From the NCBI GenBank assembly GCA_025769875.1, contig JAGFNK010000545.1, positions 1-34,748 on the forward strand: a DNA stretch of 34,748 bases, given 5' to 3'. Positions 10,592 through 19,080 of the stretch are shown here, in pieces; the first letter of the stretch is position 1, and each line of letters opens with the position of its first letter. A model generated the notes under the pieces. The model saw only the letters and a program-made list of their open reading frames with translations. It made no database searches and had not been told where the DNA came from. The position numbers and the translations under genes were made by a program. Origin of the DNA: Russula earlei. Its lineage: Eukaryota > Basidiomycota > Agaricomycetes > Russulales > Russulaceae.

Positions 10592-11203
10592 ATCGACGCC
10601 GCTTTATGCGCCGCGCACATGATGGAAAATGGAACAGCAGGCACCATCACCACGCTGTTATCCATGCAAGCGAGCCGATGATGTGATTGTGCACCTCAAT
10701 TAGGATTACCTCCGTGCGGGAGGTGGTTAAGTCGGTCGCATCTTATATCCTGCTATCTTTATGATTTCGGGAGCCTTGTCCGAGTATTACCGACATGGCA
10801 AGGAGCGATTTTATCGGTAGCCCTACAGATCCTGGCGCATCCCGTCGCGGCGTGGTAAACCATCAACCCTTGAACTTGATAGGAGCGAGAAGAACGAGAA
10901 GCACTAGAATCGCCAAGGTGTTGACGAGCCCCCCTTGTCACCAAGTGAATTGTTCATTCCACAAACTCAAACAAACCCCATCCTTTTCCACCATGAGAAA
11001 CTGTAGGATAGGATTTGGCTCTGATCAGTGTCGCAGGTGTTCCGAAGCGTTCTGCTGCTGTGAGTCCCCTGCTTTACAGAGTAATGCGGACGAAAAGACA
11101 TCGAAATGAGCCATGTGAATCGGTCGTATCGTTGGCTCGGGACGAAAGCTAGGTGGATATCTGAAAACGAAATAAAAAACAAGAAATTTATTCCCCAGAG
11201 GAC
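10592..11203. other. Downstream intergenic region, no clear gene
   Basis: After the F-box stop there is plain sequence. A frame at 10795-11109 (104 residues) has unremarkable composition, no recognised motif and no splice support. No transposon ends were found. Confidence 0.35.
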
Positions 11204-11426
11204 TCATCCCGAGACGCGACGTAACATGTTGCGCATACGCACTCGCCTCTTGGCTGCTCGAAACCCACGTCTTCTCCACGTTCTTAATTTCGTTTCCCTC
11301 CACCTCTTCGCCTTCTCAGGCGGCTCTTCTGTGACCCTCTCTTCCACCTCTCTCCACACGACATCGAATGGCTCGAACGGGATAGAGAACTTGCGGGAAA
11401 CAGCCCATCGTCTTCGTTACCTTTCC
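11187..11426 (-). CDS. Possible 3' end of a small gene with poly(A) signal
   Basis: The minus frame open between 11416 and the TGA at 11204-11206 reads like protein (FSIPFEPFDVVWREVEERV, then a strongly basic Lys/Arg-rich end), and AATAAA follows at 11192-11187, correctly placed for polyadenylation. Upstream, a GTGAGA donor-like site near 11460 and a CAAG acceptor near 11404 could link it to an earlier exon, but no start could be fixed. The overlapping + frame 11106-11444 is less protein-like. Weak call. Confidence 0.25.
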
Positions 11427-11562
11427 GTCTCCGCACTCGTTTGACGAGATTCTCACCATGAACACGAGATGAATTGAAACGAGACACTAAAGGCTATTCA
11501 CCCGGTTGCGACGCAACCACGTGATATGCAAACAACCGCCGAAGTTCGTTAATCCCCGACTG

Positions 11563-12455
11563 AGAGACCGAGCAGGCTTGAACTGCTGGCTACAAAAGGG
11601 GGATGATGGAGCACTCAAGGTCATCATATGCTGGTGTGTGTGGCAAGGAGGTAGGACTGGGTGGTGTGAGCATTGACCAGCCAGTAATGGAGAAAGGTAG
11701 GGCGTGCACATATGCGTGCTCCACTCTGTTGTTGTGCCTCGTGGTGGTGCGCCGCATAGCTGCTGCTTCTGCTGCTGCAGTTGCCAGCATGCCATTGGCT
11801 TTGTCGCAGTAGTGGTGAGCTCTGCGAAAGAAAGCATAGCATTCTCAACAGAGGTGGAGGGTGTGGTCAGGGCCGGCTTGTGCATTGCTCGTGCCAGAAC
11901 CTTGCGATAGCCGTGAAGAGGCTTCCTCCACTGCAGGTGGCAATGGCATGTGTGAGGACACAAGTGGAAGGGGAGATGATGTGAAAGACCAAGTGCGGTG
12001 TGCTGCTGGCATCAGCAGTGTCTCCTTGGTTGGCGGGGTGGTGGTAGCATCTGCTCCCGTGTGGTGGCACCTGGCTTGGCTCAGGTCTGGACCTTCTCGA
12101 TCCCCTTGGATGGCAATGGTGCTGCAATGCTGGTGTCACATGAAACTAGAACCACAATGGTGGCTGGCGCTGAGACGGTGGCTGAGGGTGAGACCAAGAT
12201 GGAAACAGGGAACGGAGCTGGGGCAACAGCAGTGAGTGAGGCTGAACCTGAGGTGACTGGAGATGGAGCAGAGGAGGTGGAAGACAGAGCAGGTATGACG
12301 ATTGAGGCAGGCACTCACAATGTGGGGGCAACTATGGAATGGGGGCTGAGACAGCGGCAGTGAGCAACAAGGAGGCGGCGGTGGTTGGCAAGACTGTGAC
12401 TGGAGAGGGCAAAGCTAAGGTAGTGGGGGGCGAGGCTGAGACAGTGAGAGGGCCA
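11563..12455 (-). repeat. R1 repeat, copy A (coding sense on minus)
   Basis: About 890 bases that recur inverted at 13120-14035 and more distantly at 31930-32920. Shared protein-level motifs on the coding strand include SCDTSIAAPLPS, GDTADASSTPH, then SPSTCVLTHAIATCSGG. Codons are rich in Ala, Ser, Thr and Pro and the DNA is rich in short GAGGCTGAG-type units. Each copy is interrupted by frameshifts and none is an intact gene. The family is not recognised. Confidence 0.65.
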
Positions 12456-12518
12456 GAAACTGAGGTGGAAGGGTGGCGGGCAAAGCTGGAACTGAGGTAG
12501 CTTGAGGTGAGACAACTG

Positions 12519-13057
12519 CTAGTGGGGATGAGACTCCAATAAGATGAGGCAAAGGGACGGCGTGACGAGCGAGCGATGAAAGCGTGCGAAGAAATTGTTT
12601 GCTTCTGGCGTCGAATGTTGGTTAGGATCCGGCGGGGGGAAGGGCTGTGTAGTCGTCTGTGTGTCGCCCAACTCGACCGCGGCTGGGTAGTGTGGGGCGG
12701 CGGGGGAGAGGCCACCTCCCCGAGCGGTTGACCGTTCGAGGTTTGCCTGCGCCCGCAGCGGCTTGTGCTTGTTGAGCATAGTGTAACCGACGCTGCAGAG
12801 GGTGGGGGGAAGGGGAGGATTTCATGGGTCGTGCGCACACGTATGGCGTGGCGGAGGACGTACCTCTGGTGATCCCGCTGGTCCCAAGCCTGCGCGATGA
12901 TCAGCTCGAGCGAGGCGAGCTCCTCATCGGTCATGGATAGGGTGTGAAGGATGTGCTGCTTGAGCAGCGGCGCGCACGAAAATGAGAGCAGCAACGTCGA
13001 CGCGAACGTCTGCCAGTGTTGGCCCGGGAATGGCTGAGACACGACGATCATACCCAT
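12519..13057 (-). CDS. Hypothetical 155-aa protein, two exons
   Basis: Exons 13057-12864 and 12792-12519 join across a 71-bp intron with a strong GTACGT donor (12863) and CTCTGCAG acceptor (12793). Lengths 194 + 274 keep the frame and give 156 codons including TAG. The product starts at ATG 13057 with MGMIVVSQPFPGQHWQTFAS, continues LLSFSCAPLLKQHILHTLS and MTDEELASLELIIAQAW, and across the splice reads RDHQSVGYTMLNKHKPLRAQ. The end is Pro/Ser-rich. No known domain was recognised; the alpha-helical middle looks like real protein. Ignoring the splice gives a 241-residue frame to 12332 of low-complexity Ser/Thr/Pro. The gene sits between the two inverted R1 arms, so it may be part of, or carried by, that repeat family. 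Confidence 0.5.
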
Positions 13058-13119
13058 TACAGATTGCTTGTCTCTGTTTGTATATCACGTGGCTGGGTCA
13101 CATGCTGGATGAATTGCAT

Positions 13120-14035
13120 TTGGTCGTCGTCTCAGCCTCGCCGCTCCAGTCATAGTCTTGCCGACCCCGTCGCCGCCGCCTTGTTGCTCACTGTCGCCGA
13201 CTCAGCCCCCATTCCATAGTCGCCGCCACGTCGTCAGTGCCTGCCTTAATCGTCGTACCTGCTCCGTCTGCCACCTCTGCTCCACCTCCAGTCACCTCAG
13301 GTTCAGCCTCCTCACCGCTGTCGCCCCAGCTCCGTTCCCTGTCTTCGTCTTGGTCTCACCCTCAGCCACCGTCTCAGCGCCAGCCGCCATCGCCGCCGTG
13401 GTTCTAATTTCGCGCGACACCAGCATCGCAGCACCATTGCCGTCCTTTGCTACCAACATCACCCAAAAAGTCCAAGATGGTCCAGACCCAAGCCCAGTCA
13501 GGCGCCGCCACAGAAGGAGCAGATGCGTCATAATCACCACACCGCAGACCAAGGAGACACCGCCGATACCAGCAGCACGCCGCACGCGGCCTTTCACATC
13601 GTCTCCCCTTCCACTCGCGCGCTCACACATGCCATCGCCACCTGCAGTGGAGGAGGCCCCTTCATGGCTGTCGCAAGGCGCTGGCACGAGCAACCCACAA
13701 GCTGGCCCTGCCTCCGGCCACACCCTCCATCTCCGTCGACAATCCTACGCTGCCTTCCGCAGTGCTCACGTCTCAAATTAAATGCGACAAAGCTGACAAC
13801 GCGCCCGCGACTGCAGCAACAGGAGCAGCAAGCTAGTTGCACCACCACGACGCACGATGACAGTGTGGAACACGCACATGTGCACGCCCTGCCTCTCTCC
13901 ACTACTGGCTCGTCAATGCTCATGCCACCCAGTCCCGCCTCCTTGCCACACGCACCAGCATACAATAACCTCGAGCTCTCCATCATCCCCCTTTTTGTTG
14001 CTAGCAGTTTGAGCCTGCTCGGTTTGTCAGTCGCA
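13120..14035 (+). repeat. R1 repeat, copy B (inverted relative to copy A)
   Basis: Reverse-complement counterpart of 11563-12455, clearly alignable through its length at both DNA and protein level. On the plus strand it contains SRDTSIAAPLPS near 13415-13445 and STPHAAFHIVSPSTRALTHA near 13570-13630. Two overlapping open frames, 13158-13781 (207 residues) and 13523-14107 (194 residues), together cover the motifs that a single frame should hold, so copy B is frameshifted. Its outer end matches copy A from the run CCGAGCAGGCT onward. Confidence 0.65.
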
Positions 14036-14307
14036 AGCTCTTGCACGACGGAAGACCTCGGGACAGCTAGCTGCAGCTACGACGACACCACACGCGCATA
14101 CGGCTGAAAACTCCACCCTAGACATTTTGACTGGGGACAATCACAATTTCATGTATTGCGGATCGTGTCTGGCCGCGGAATTCGCTTACACTGGTATATC
14201 ATCGTCCGTCCGGTCACCTCCAGTTTGCCCTCGCCTCACTTCACTCACGTCCCTCGACCACATTCTCAAGAGCTCGCCATCACCGATCGCTAGGTGCTAG
14301 CACAGCT

Positions 14308-14449
14308 CATCAGGAAAACCCCGATGTGCTAGCGAGTGCTAGCGAGTGATAATGTGGAGCTAACAACGTACTTATCTCCGGCTAACCTCTCGCTAGCACT
14401 CGCTAGCACCTGCTATCATTTCGTTAGCTTGTGAGGTTTTTCCCTGATG
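14308..14449. mobile_element. MITE 1 (142 bp), CATCAGG...CCTGATG ends
   Basis: It starts CATCAGGAAAACC and ends GGTTTTTCCCTGATG, near-perfect inverted ends. Inside, a 21-bp perfect inverted repeat (14326-14346 with 14389-14409) is built of tandem GCTAGCGAGT units, so the element can fold almost end to end. The flanking repeat (R4) resumes on its right side, which supports a discrete insertion. The ends are shared with MITE 2 and with the 8.3-kb element at 16401-24699, whose transposase is the plausible source of mobility. Confidence 0.7.
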
Positions 14450-14700
14450 GCCTACCAGAGATGACGTCTCGACGCCTCGTGCCGTCCGGACTGACCCCTT
14501 CCACTGACTTGGATTTCCTTCATATGCCTATCTTTCCTGTCCCTTAGCTCCTCTATTGCATATGAAACTATATTTCGAATACAGGGAGTGCCCCTCTTGT
14601 TCCCTTCTTTGTATATGCCCGAGCGGATCTGACTGAACGAAACCGTCGTCTCCTGCGTGCCCGCTGGGTTCCTCACTCCTCTCTGGTCCCATCTATTCTA
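14450..14700 (+). repeat. R4 repeat, copy 1 (related to 33925-34170)
   Basis: Blocks such as CTCGACGCCTCG, TTTCCTTCATATG and TTTCCTGTCCCTTAG and the run CCCGCTGGGTTCCTC align in order with 33925-34170. In both places R4 lies to the right of R1 sequence, suggesting that R1 and R4 are parts of one larger repeat. No coding capacity seen. Confidence 0.5.
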
Positions 14701-14780
14701 TCCTTGGGTCCATCAGTCTTGCGAACTCACTTGCGTGTCTCTGGACAGGTTTCACTAGGCGAGGGGCGAGAATTGAGGGT

Positions 14781-14896
14781 CTTCAGGAAAAACCTCACAT
14801 GCTCGCGAGCGCTAGCGAGAGAAAAAGTGAATGATAATCACGTTACTAGTTCCACATCATCACTTGCTAGCACTCGCTAGCAGATTTTTCCTGATG
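14781..14896. mobile_element. MITE 2 (about 116 bp), same family as MITE 1
   Basis: It starts CTTCAGGAAAAACCTCACAT and ends AGATTTTTCCTGATG, with internal CTCGCTAGCA/GCTAGCGAG units as in MITE 1. Its left end nearly equals the reverse complement of the right end of MITE 1. One terminal base differs (CTTCAGG instead of CATCAGG). Confidence 0.65.
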
Positions 14897-15479
14897 CACC
14901 GCCGCCGTGGGGGGCATGGACATTGTGATGGCCACGCACTGAGCCGCTCGAGGATGATGGGAAGAAGAGGGTGAGAGGATGAGAAACATTGAAGAAGCTG
15001 CAAAAATGAAAGTGAACACGAAAAAATACACACGCAAACCGTGTCGCATGGGAAAAACTGGGAGAGAACCGGCACGTTGGGCACAGAGGTAGCTTGGGAC
15101 CGGGACCATGGGGGAAGGAGCAGTAGGAAGGACAGGAGAGACGAAGAGGAAGAACGGAGCCAACCTGGCCACTGAGTTGAGTAGAGCGTGCTCAGCCTCT
15201 CGGAAGTGGTCCCCGTCATGTTGCGCTTAGGGCTCTCAAGCCTGCAAGCCTGGAAATATCGATCTGTGGAAGCACTGATGCGATTAAGCGGATCCCCTCT
15301 TCAGAGATTCAAGATTCACGCCACGTACAGAAGCGGGCTCACCAGGGAGTATAAGAGCCAATGTCCTGGACTCCCAATGCCCTCCAGCAGCGCTCCTCCT
15401 TGTTTCACTCTTGGTACTGGTTACCACAGCATTTTATCCACCGCTTTCCGACTTTCATTTTCAATCAACGATAATTACA
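14897..15479. other. Upstream region of the secreted-protein gene
   Basis: A minus frame begins at ATG 15219 and runs into MITE 2. Its first 18 codons end at a CAG|GTTGGC splice-like site, so it may be the 5' end of a gene truncated by the MITE, but this is weak. The plus strand carries TATAAGAG at 15350 for the next gene. Confidence 0.3.
15350..15357 (+). promoter_or_regulatory. TATA box of the secreted-protein gene
   Basis: TATAAGAG lies 130 bases before the start codon at 15480, followed by a pyrimidine-rich leader (TCCTCCTTGTTTCACTC). Spacing is plausible for a fungal gene with a 5' UTR of about 100 bases. Confidence 0.45.
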
Positions 15480-15991
15480 ATGCGCACGTCCGCTGTCGTC
15501 GCCTTTATCCTCGCCATGGGCGTCGCCCCGTCCTTCTCGCTTCCTTCAATCTGGCCTAGGTGCGTCCACTTCCTCAAGTTCTATTACATCCATTAGTTTA
15601 CTTTTTGTTGCAGAACGAATGACGAATTCCTAAGATCAGCTCAGTCACAACGCAGTCAAGGTCAGTCACATGTTCAAGATCAGCCACAGGGTCAAGGTCA
15701 GTCACAGTACTTCTCAGACTGGCAGCAATGGCCATCGTGTCAACGAGCCGCCTCATGTTCCCCCCCTGGCTTGTAGGCCCCTCTACTGAGAGGAATAATA
15801 GTAATGGGGACCGAGGTGAGATTCCCAATGATGGGAATTCCCGCCCCGGCCTAGTTCGTCAATCTGCCTATACCCCGGATGTGAGTCCTCACACCGCCAG
15901 TCCTCATGCCGGTGTGTGGCCGGGGTCGTACGACCCCACGAGTTGGACTCCCCAGACTACCTCTCGGAATGGGGCATATCAATGGGGATGA
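15480..15991 (+). CDS. Small secreted protein, three exons, about 125 aa
   Basis: Exons 15480-15559, 15614-15696 and 15777-15991, with GT-AG introns of 54 bp (GTGCGT...TTGCAG) and 80 bp (GTCAGT...TTGTAG); 378 nt, ending in TGA. The N-terminus MRTSAVVAFILAMGVAPSFS is a clear signal peptide with likely cleavage after PSFS or nearby, so the protein should be exported. The mature part is Gln/Ser-rich (SQRSQGQSHVQDQPQGQG) and then Asn/Gly/Pro/Ser-rich and probably disordered. If the second intron is not removed the protein ends at TAG 15774-15776 (about 81 residues with two late Cys). No enzyme motif is present; an effector-like or wall-associated role is possible but unproven. Downstream frames to 16158 are similarly biased and may hold another exon. 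Confidence 0.5.
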
Positions 15992-16400
15992 TTTTTGGCG
16001 TCCAGGTCCAGGTCAGAGACCCGGGACGCACCCCTGGAGAATCCTCTACGAATGGGGACGAGGATCATCGGCATCTGCCAGAACGGTGGCGGTGGTGGGA
16101 ATGTCAATGGGCGCGGCACCTCCTAGGGAAGCAAGGAGAGAGTCGCACGCTTCCGTAGATGTTTGAGCCCAGGCTCTTAGAGAGCGACGGCATCCGACAT
16201 TTGAAGATGGACGAAGGGCTGGGATAAATCATTCGCAGTCTTAATATAATGTCTTAACCTCACCATCTTGATGTGTACAAAATGAACGATGGATAGACAA
16301 CATGCTGCATTGTGTTGTATGTCGATATGCATCATTGCGTGTGGAATGATATACCAGACATCACCCGAGGGGTAGGTGACTACAGCGACGAGAGAGGGAA
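15992..16400. other. Gap between secreted-protein gene and the large transposon
   Basis: 15992-16165 continues in biased but open frames (for example RDPGRTPGESSTNGDEDHRH) that may be extra coding sequence of the secreted-protein gene. 16166-16400 shows nothing recognisable. Confidence 0.3.
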
Positions 16401-16578
16401 CATCAGGAAAAACCGGTCCGGTCCGTAGACACCGCTTAATTCTGTAGACTCCATAGACACCATAGCACAACAACATACTATGTAGTGTGCTCTATAGCAT
16501 TGTAGTAAGTCTATATTGCTCAATGTAGTTCCAGTAGTTGATGACTATACTTATGTAGGCACAGTAGATTAAACTGAG

Positions 16579-17803
16579 TAGGGATTTTCCGGCCCGGCTT
16601 GGCCTGAAAGCCCCGGCTTTGGCTCGGCCCGAGGCGGCTTTGGCTTTCTAAAACCCCAGGCCGGGCCAAAGCCGTCAACCCCGGCTTAGCTCCGGCTTGG
16701 CCCGGCCTAGGCCACGGCTTTTGTACGTAAGATTTTTGTATGTGAGCCCGCTGGCCACATGACTTGTACCAGGCCTTGCGCGCCATGCGTTCACTTTCCC
16801 TTCGTCTTTCATCCCACTCACATCCCTCCTTCCAACTATCGTCATTCCTTTCACCTCACTCTCCTTTCCTCGCGTTCCCACTCTCGACGTCATCCCCACC
16901 TCTTGCCCACTCCATGTCAGCAGACTACGACAATGGCTCAATTCGATCGCCGTCGACGTCACTCGCCTTGCCGCTCAACGCCTTCATCCCTTCGGTCTTT
17001 AAGTCGGAGCACGGCTCCTGCCCACACTTCGACCTACGGCACGACGCCATCGCCGTCCGGCTGCGCCTCGCGCCCTCCCAAGACCGTCCCTCAAGCATCG
17101 TCCTCGCGTCCGCCACACGTCTACGCACGGACCCGTATGACGCGTTCGACATCGTCACCATCGCCTTACCTGAGGGCTCGCTGCCCACAGCGCCTCGCCC
17201 ATCGTCATTGCCGCCCTATTCGAGGGCTCGCTGCCCATAGCGTCTCGCCCCCGACATCATCGCCGCATCGCCTCGCGCTCGCGGATTCGCAGTAGGAGGA
17301 CTTTAGAATAGCACTTTTGTATTTAAATATCAAATATATTACGGAGTCGTTATGTTCTGGAGAGCATGATGAGGCATAGTAAGAGCATAGATTATACATG
17401 TGGAATGAGTGAAGTCCAGTGTACAACATGGTACGCTGCGGGACGAAGCGATCTAAGACTGAGGAAAGGGATTACAAGCAACCAACACGACTGAGCATTG
17501 CACATTGACATATAGGCCACCAAGGCTTACATTGTACATGTACTTGACTCAAGCAAGAAGGAAGGTTGAGAGGGAAGCACAGATACGACGATGAGGGAAC
17601 AATGGTGTGTCAAATTGATAAATTAAAGTTTGATGATTACCCAAATGATCAAAGCCGGGGCTTGACGGCCCGGCTTTGGCTTTTCAAATCACAGGCCGGG
17701 CCAAAGCCGTCACGAAGCCGTCACTTTGGCCCGGCTCGGCCCGGCCTATTTCGGCCTGGCTTGGCCCGGCTCACGGCCTGAGGCCGGGCTGGGCACATCC
17801 CTA
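16579..17803. mobile_element. Non-autonomous hAT-like element, 1225 bp, nested in the Plavaka left end
   Basis: Its ends are TAGGGATTTTCCGGCC on the left and, read inward from the right, TAGGGATGTGCCCAGCC. It is flanked by a perfect 8-bp direct duplication AAACTGAG (16571-16578 and 17804-17811), the target-site length of hAT elements. Subterminal zones of about 150 bases are dominated by GGCCCGGCTTTGGC-type words in both orientations. The interior carries no transposase; it holds repeat R2a (16741-17326) and unassigned sequence. Removing it rejoins the subterminal sequence of the host Plavaka element. Confidence 0.85.
16741..17326 (+). repeat. R2 repeat, copy a (inside the hAT-like element)
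   Basis: Begins TGTGAGCCCGCTGGCC and ends near GCACTTTTGTATTTAA. Shares ordered blocks with 18017-18675 and 25749-26178, including TACGACAATGGCTCAATTCG, GACGTCACTCGCCT and TTCGCAGTAGGA. The sequence is C/T-rich; overlapping frames (158 and 178 residues) are open by composition and not judged to be genes. Confidence 0.7.
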
Positions 17804-17852
17804 AAACTGAGTCTACATATCACTATGTAGGACGATCAAAATCATGGTTGAC

Positions 17853-18001
17853 TATGGAGATAATCGGTTTGTTACATTGCTCTATGGAGACGATCATTTT
17901 GTTACATTGCTCTATGGAGATGATCATTTTGTTACATTGCTCTATGGAGACACTCGGTTCGCTACATTGCTCTACAGAGACAGTTGGTTTTTATATTGCA
18001 C
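17853..18001 (+). repeat. Tandem repeat, 30-bp unit, about five copies
   Basis: Units at 17853, 17883, 17913, 17943 and a degenerate 17973 follow the pattern TATGGAGAYRATCATTTTG then TTACATTGCTC. The 30-bp period keeps one frame open (LYGDDHFVT repeated), which explains the short ORF at 17844. It lies in the left subterminal zone of the Plavaka element and probably counts as a subterminal repeat array. Confidence 0.85.
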
Positions 18002-18016
18002 TATGTATCTCACTGA

Positions 18017-18675
18017 TGTAAGGTGTGTTGTGAGTCCGCTGGCCTGGAAACTGACGTGACTCGTATCAGCACCTTGCACCTCCCGCGCTTCAAGTTCCCT
18101 TGCTCTCGCTCTCGCCTCACCCCTTCTTTCCTCCCCACCAACTATCGCCACTCCTTTCCCCTCTTTCTCCTTCCATCTCGTGCTCCCCTTTCGACGTCAT
18201 CCCCTTGCGTCGCCCACTCTACGCCCAGGAACGGCGACAACGGCTCAGTTCGATTGCCTCCGACGTCACTTGCCTCGCTGCTCAATGCCTCCCCCATCGG
18301 TCTTGGAGTCGGGACTCGGCTCCTCCAAGCATCGACCTACGGCACGACATCATCGCCGTTCGCCCGCGTCTCGCTCTCCTTTGTTCTCATCCATCCCCTC
18401 TGCCACTAGTCTCCTCCACCTGCGACACTCTTCCCTTCCCCTTGTCATTATGCTCTCGCCCCTCATCGAACCCCTTTCATCGGATTCTCGCTCCTCTGCA
18501 AAATGCTATGAATCATTCTCCTCACCCCCCCCTCGCGTCTACGCACGGACCAGTATGACGCATTCATCTTCGTCATCACTGCTCTACCCAAGGGCTTGCT
18601 GCCCACTGCGCCTTGCCCTGTCATCATCGTCACGCCGCCCCGCGCTCGCAGACTCGCAGTCGGAGGAATAGGCTT
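18017..18675 (+). repeat. R2 repeat, copy b
   Basis: Starts TGTAAGGTGTG, then GTGAGTCCGCTGGCC, and ends after ACTCGCAGTCGGAGGA. It aligns with R2a and R2c through most of its length. The C-rich body gives several long chance frames (128-163 residues) in overlapping phases. It sits inside the Plavaka element. Confidence 0.7.
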
Positions 18676-19080
18676 TTGGTACGCTCTTGACTGATATACT
18701 GTACTGCTATGAATTCCCATCCCGTCTCGTTTACTTACTCTCCGATTTCGCTAAACACTTGCCTCATTCTGGTTAGTGTAGAATCTCTTATGCCTCGATT
18801 CTGGTTCGCGTTCTGTCGCGACGTCATACTCACCTACTTACTTGTCTTGTCTTGCGTCCTCTATCCCTCTGCTCTCTTGATTACCTGCTTTTCCTCTGCC
18901 TTTGCCACAGTATTTAATGACTGGTAGCTACAGTTTCAAATGACAGTTCTGTGCAGTCTCCTGCTCCCCCTTTTTGCTCACTTCACTGATCAACGAACAC
19001 ATGAACGCTGCTGGTCTGAGGGAACTTGAAGCGCGCGATGTAACTAGCCATATCCACGTTTCTATGAACTCATGGGCTAC
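18676..19080. other. Non-coding segment between R2b and the transposase 3' end
   Basis: Pyrimidine-rich sequence without recognised motifs, followed by the region just downstream of the transposase stop. A short frame at 18709-18927 is hydrophobic but lacks any support. Confidence 0.3.

Larger units (their letters stand above)
11517..13092. mobile_element. Candidate unit bounded by 18-bp terminal inverted repeats
   Basis: CCACGTGATATGCAAACA at 11517-11534 is matched in reverse at 13075-13092 (17 of 18 bases). Between them lie R1 copy A and the spliced gene 12519-13057. Both read as coding on the minus strand, so the gene may be the 5' part of the R1 coding unit. The right terminal repeat lies just upstream of that gene's start codon. 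No target duplication is evident and no transposase is present, so this could be a non-autonomous element or a coincidental short repeat (the core CACGTG is self-complementary). Confidence 0.35.

Noticed and set aside
12332..13057. Unspliced 241-residue version of the 12519-13057 gene
   Set aside because: Reading through ignores a strong GTACGT donor and gives Ser/Thr/Pro low complexity; the spliced frame is more protein-like.
16759..17295. 158- and 178-residue plus frames inside the hAT-like element
   Set aside because: Two overlapping phases open over the same C-rich repeat R2a; the pattern is not conserved as protein in R2b or R2c.
17853..18001. CRISPR-like regular repeat
   Set aside because: The 30-bp units are directly adjacent with no unique spacers, and the context is a eukaryotic transposon end.
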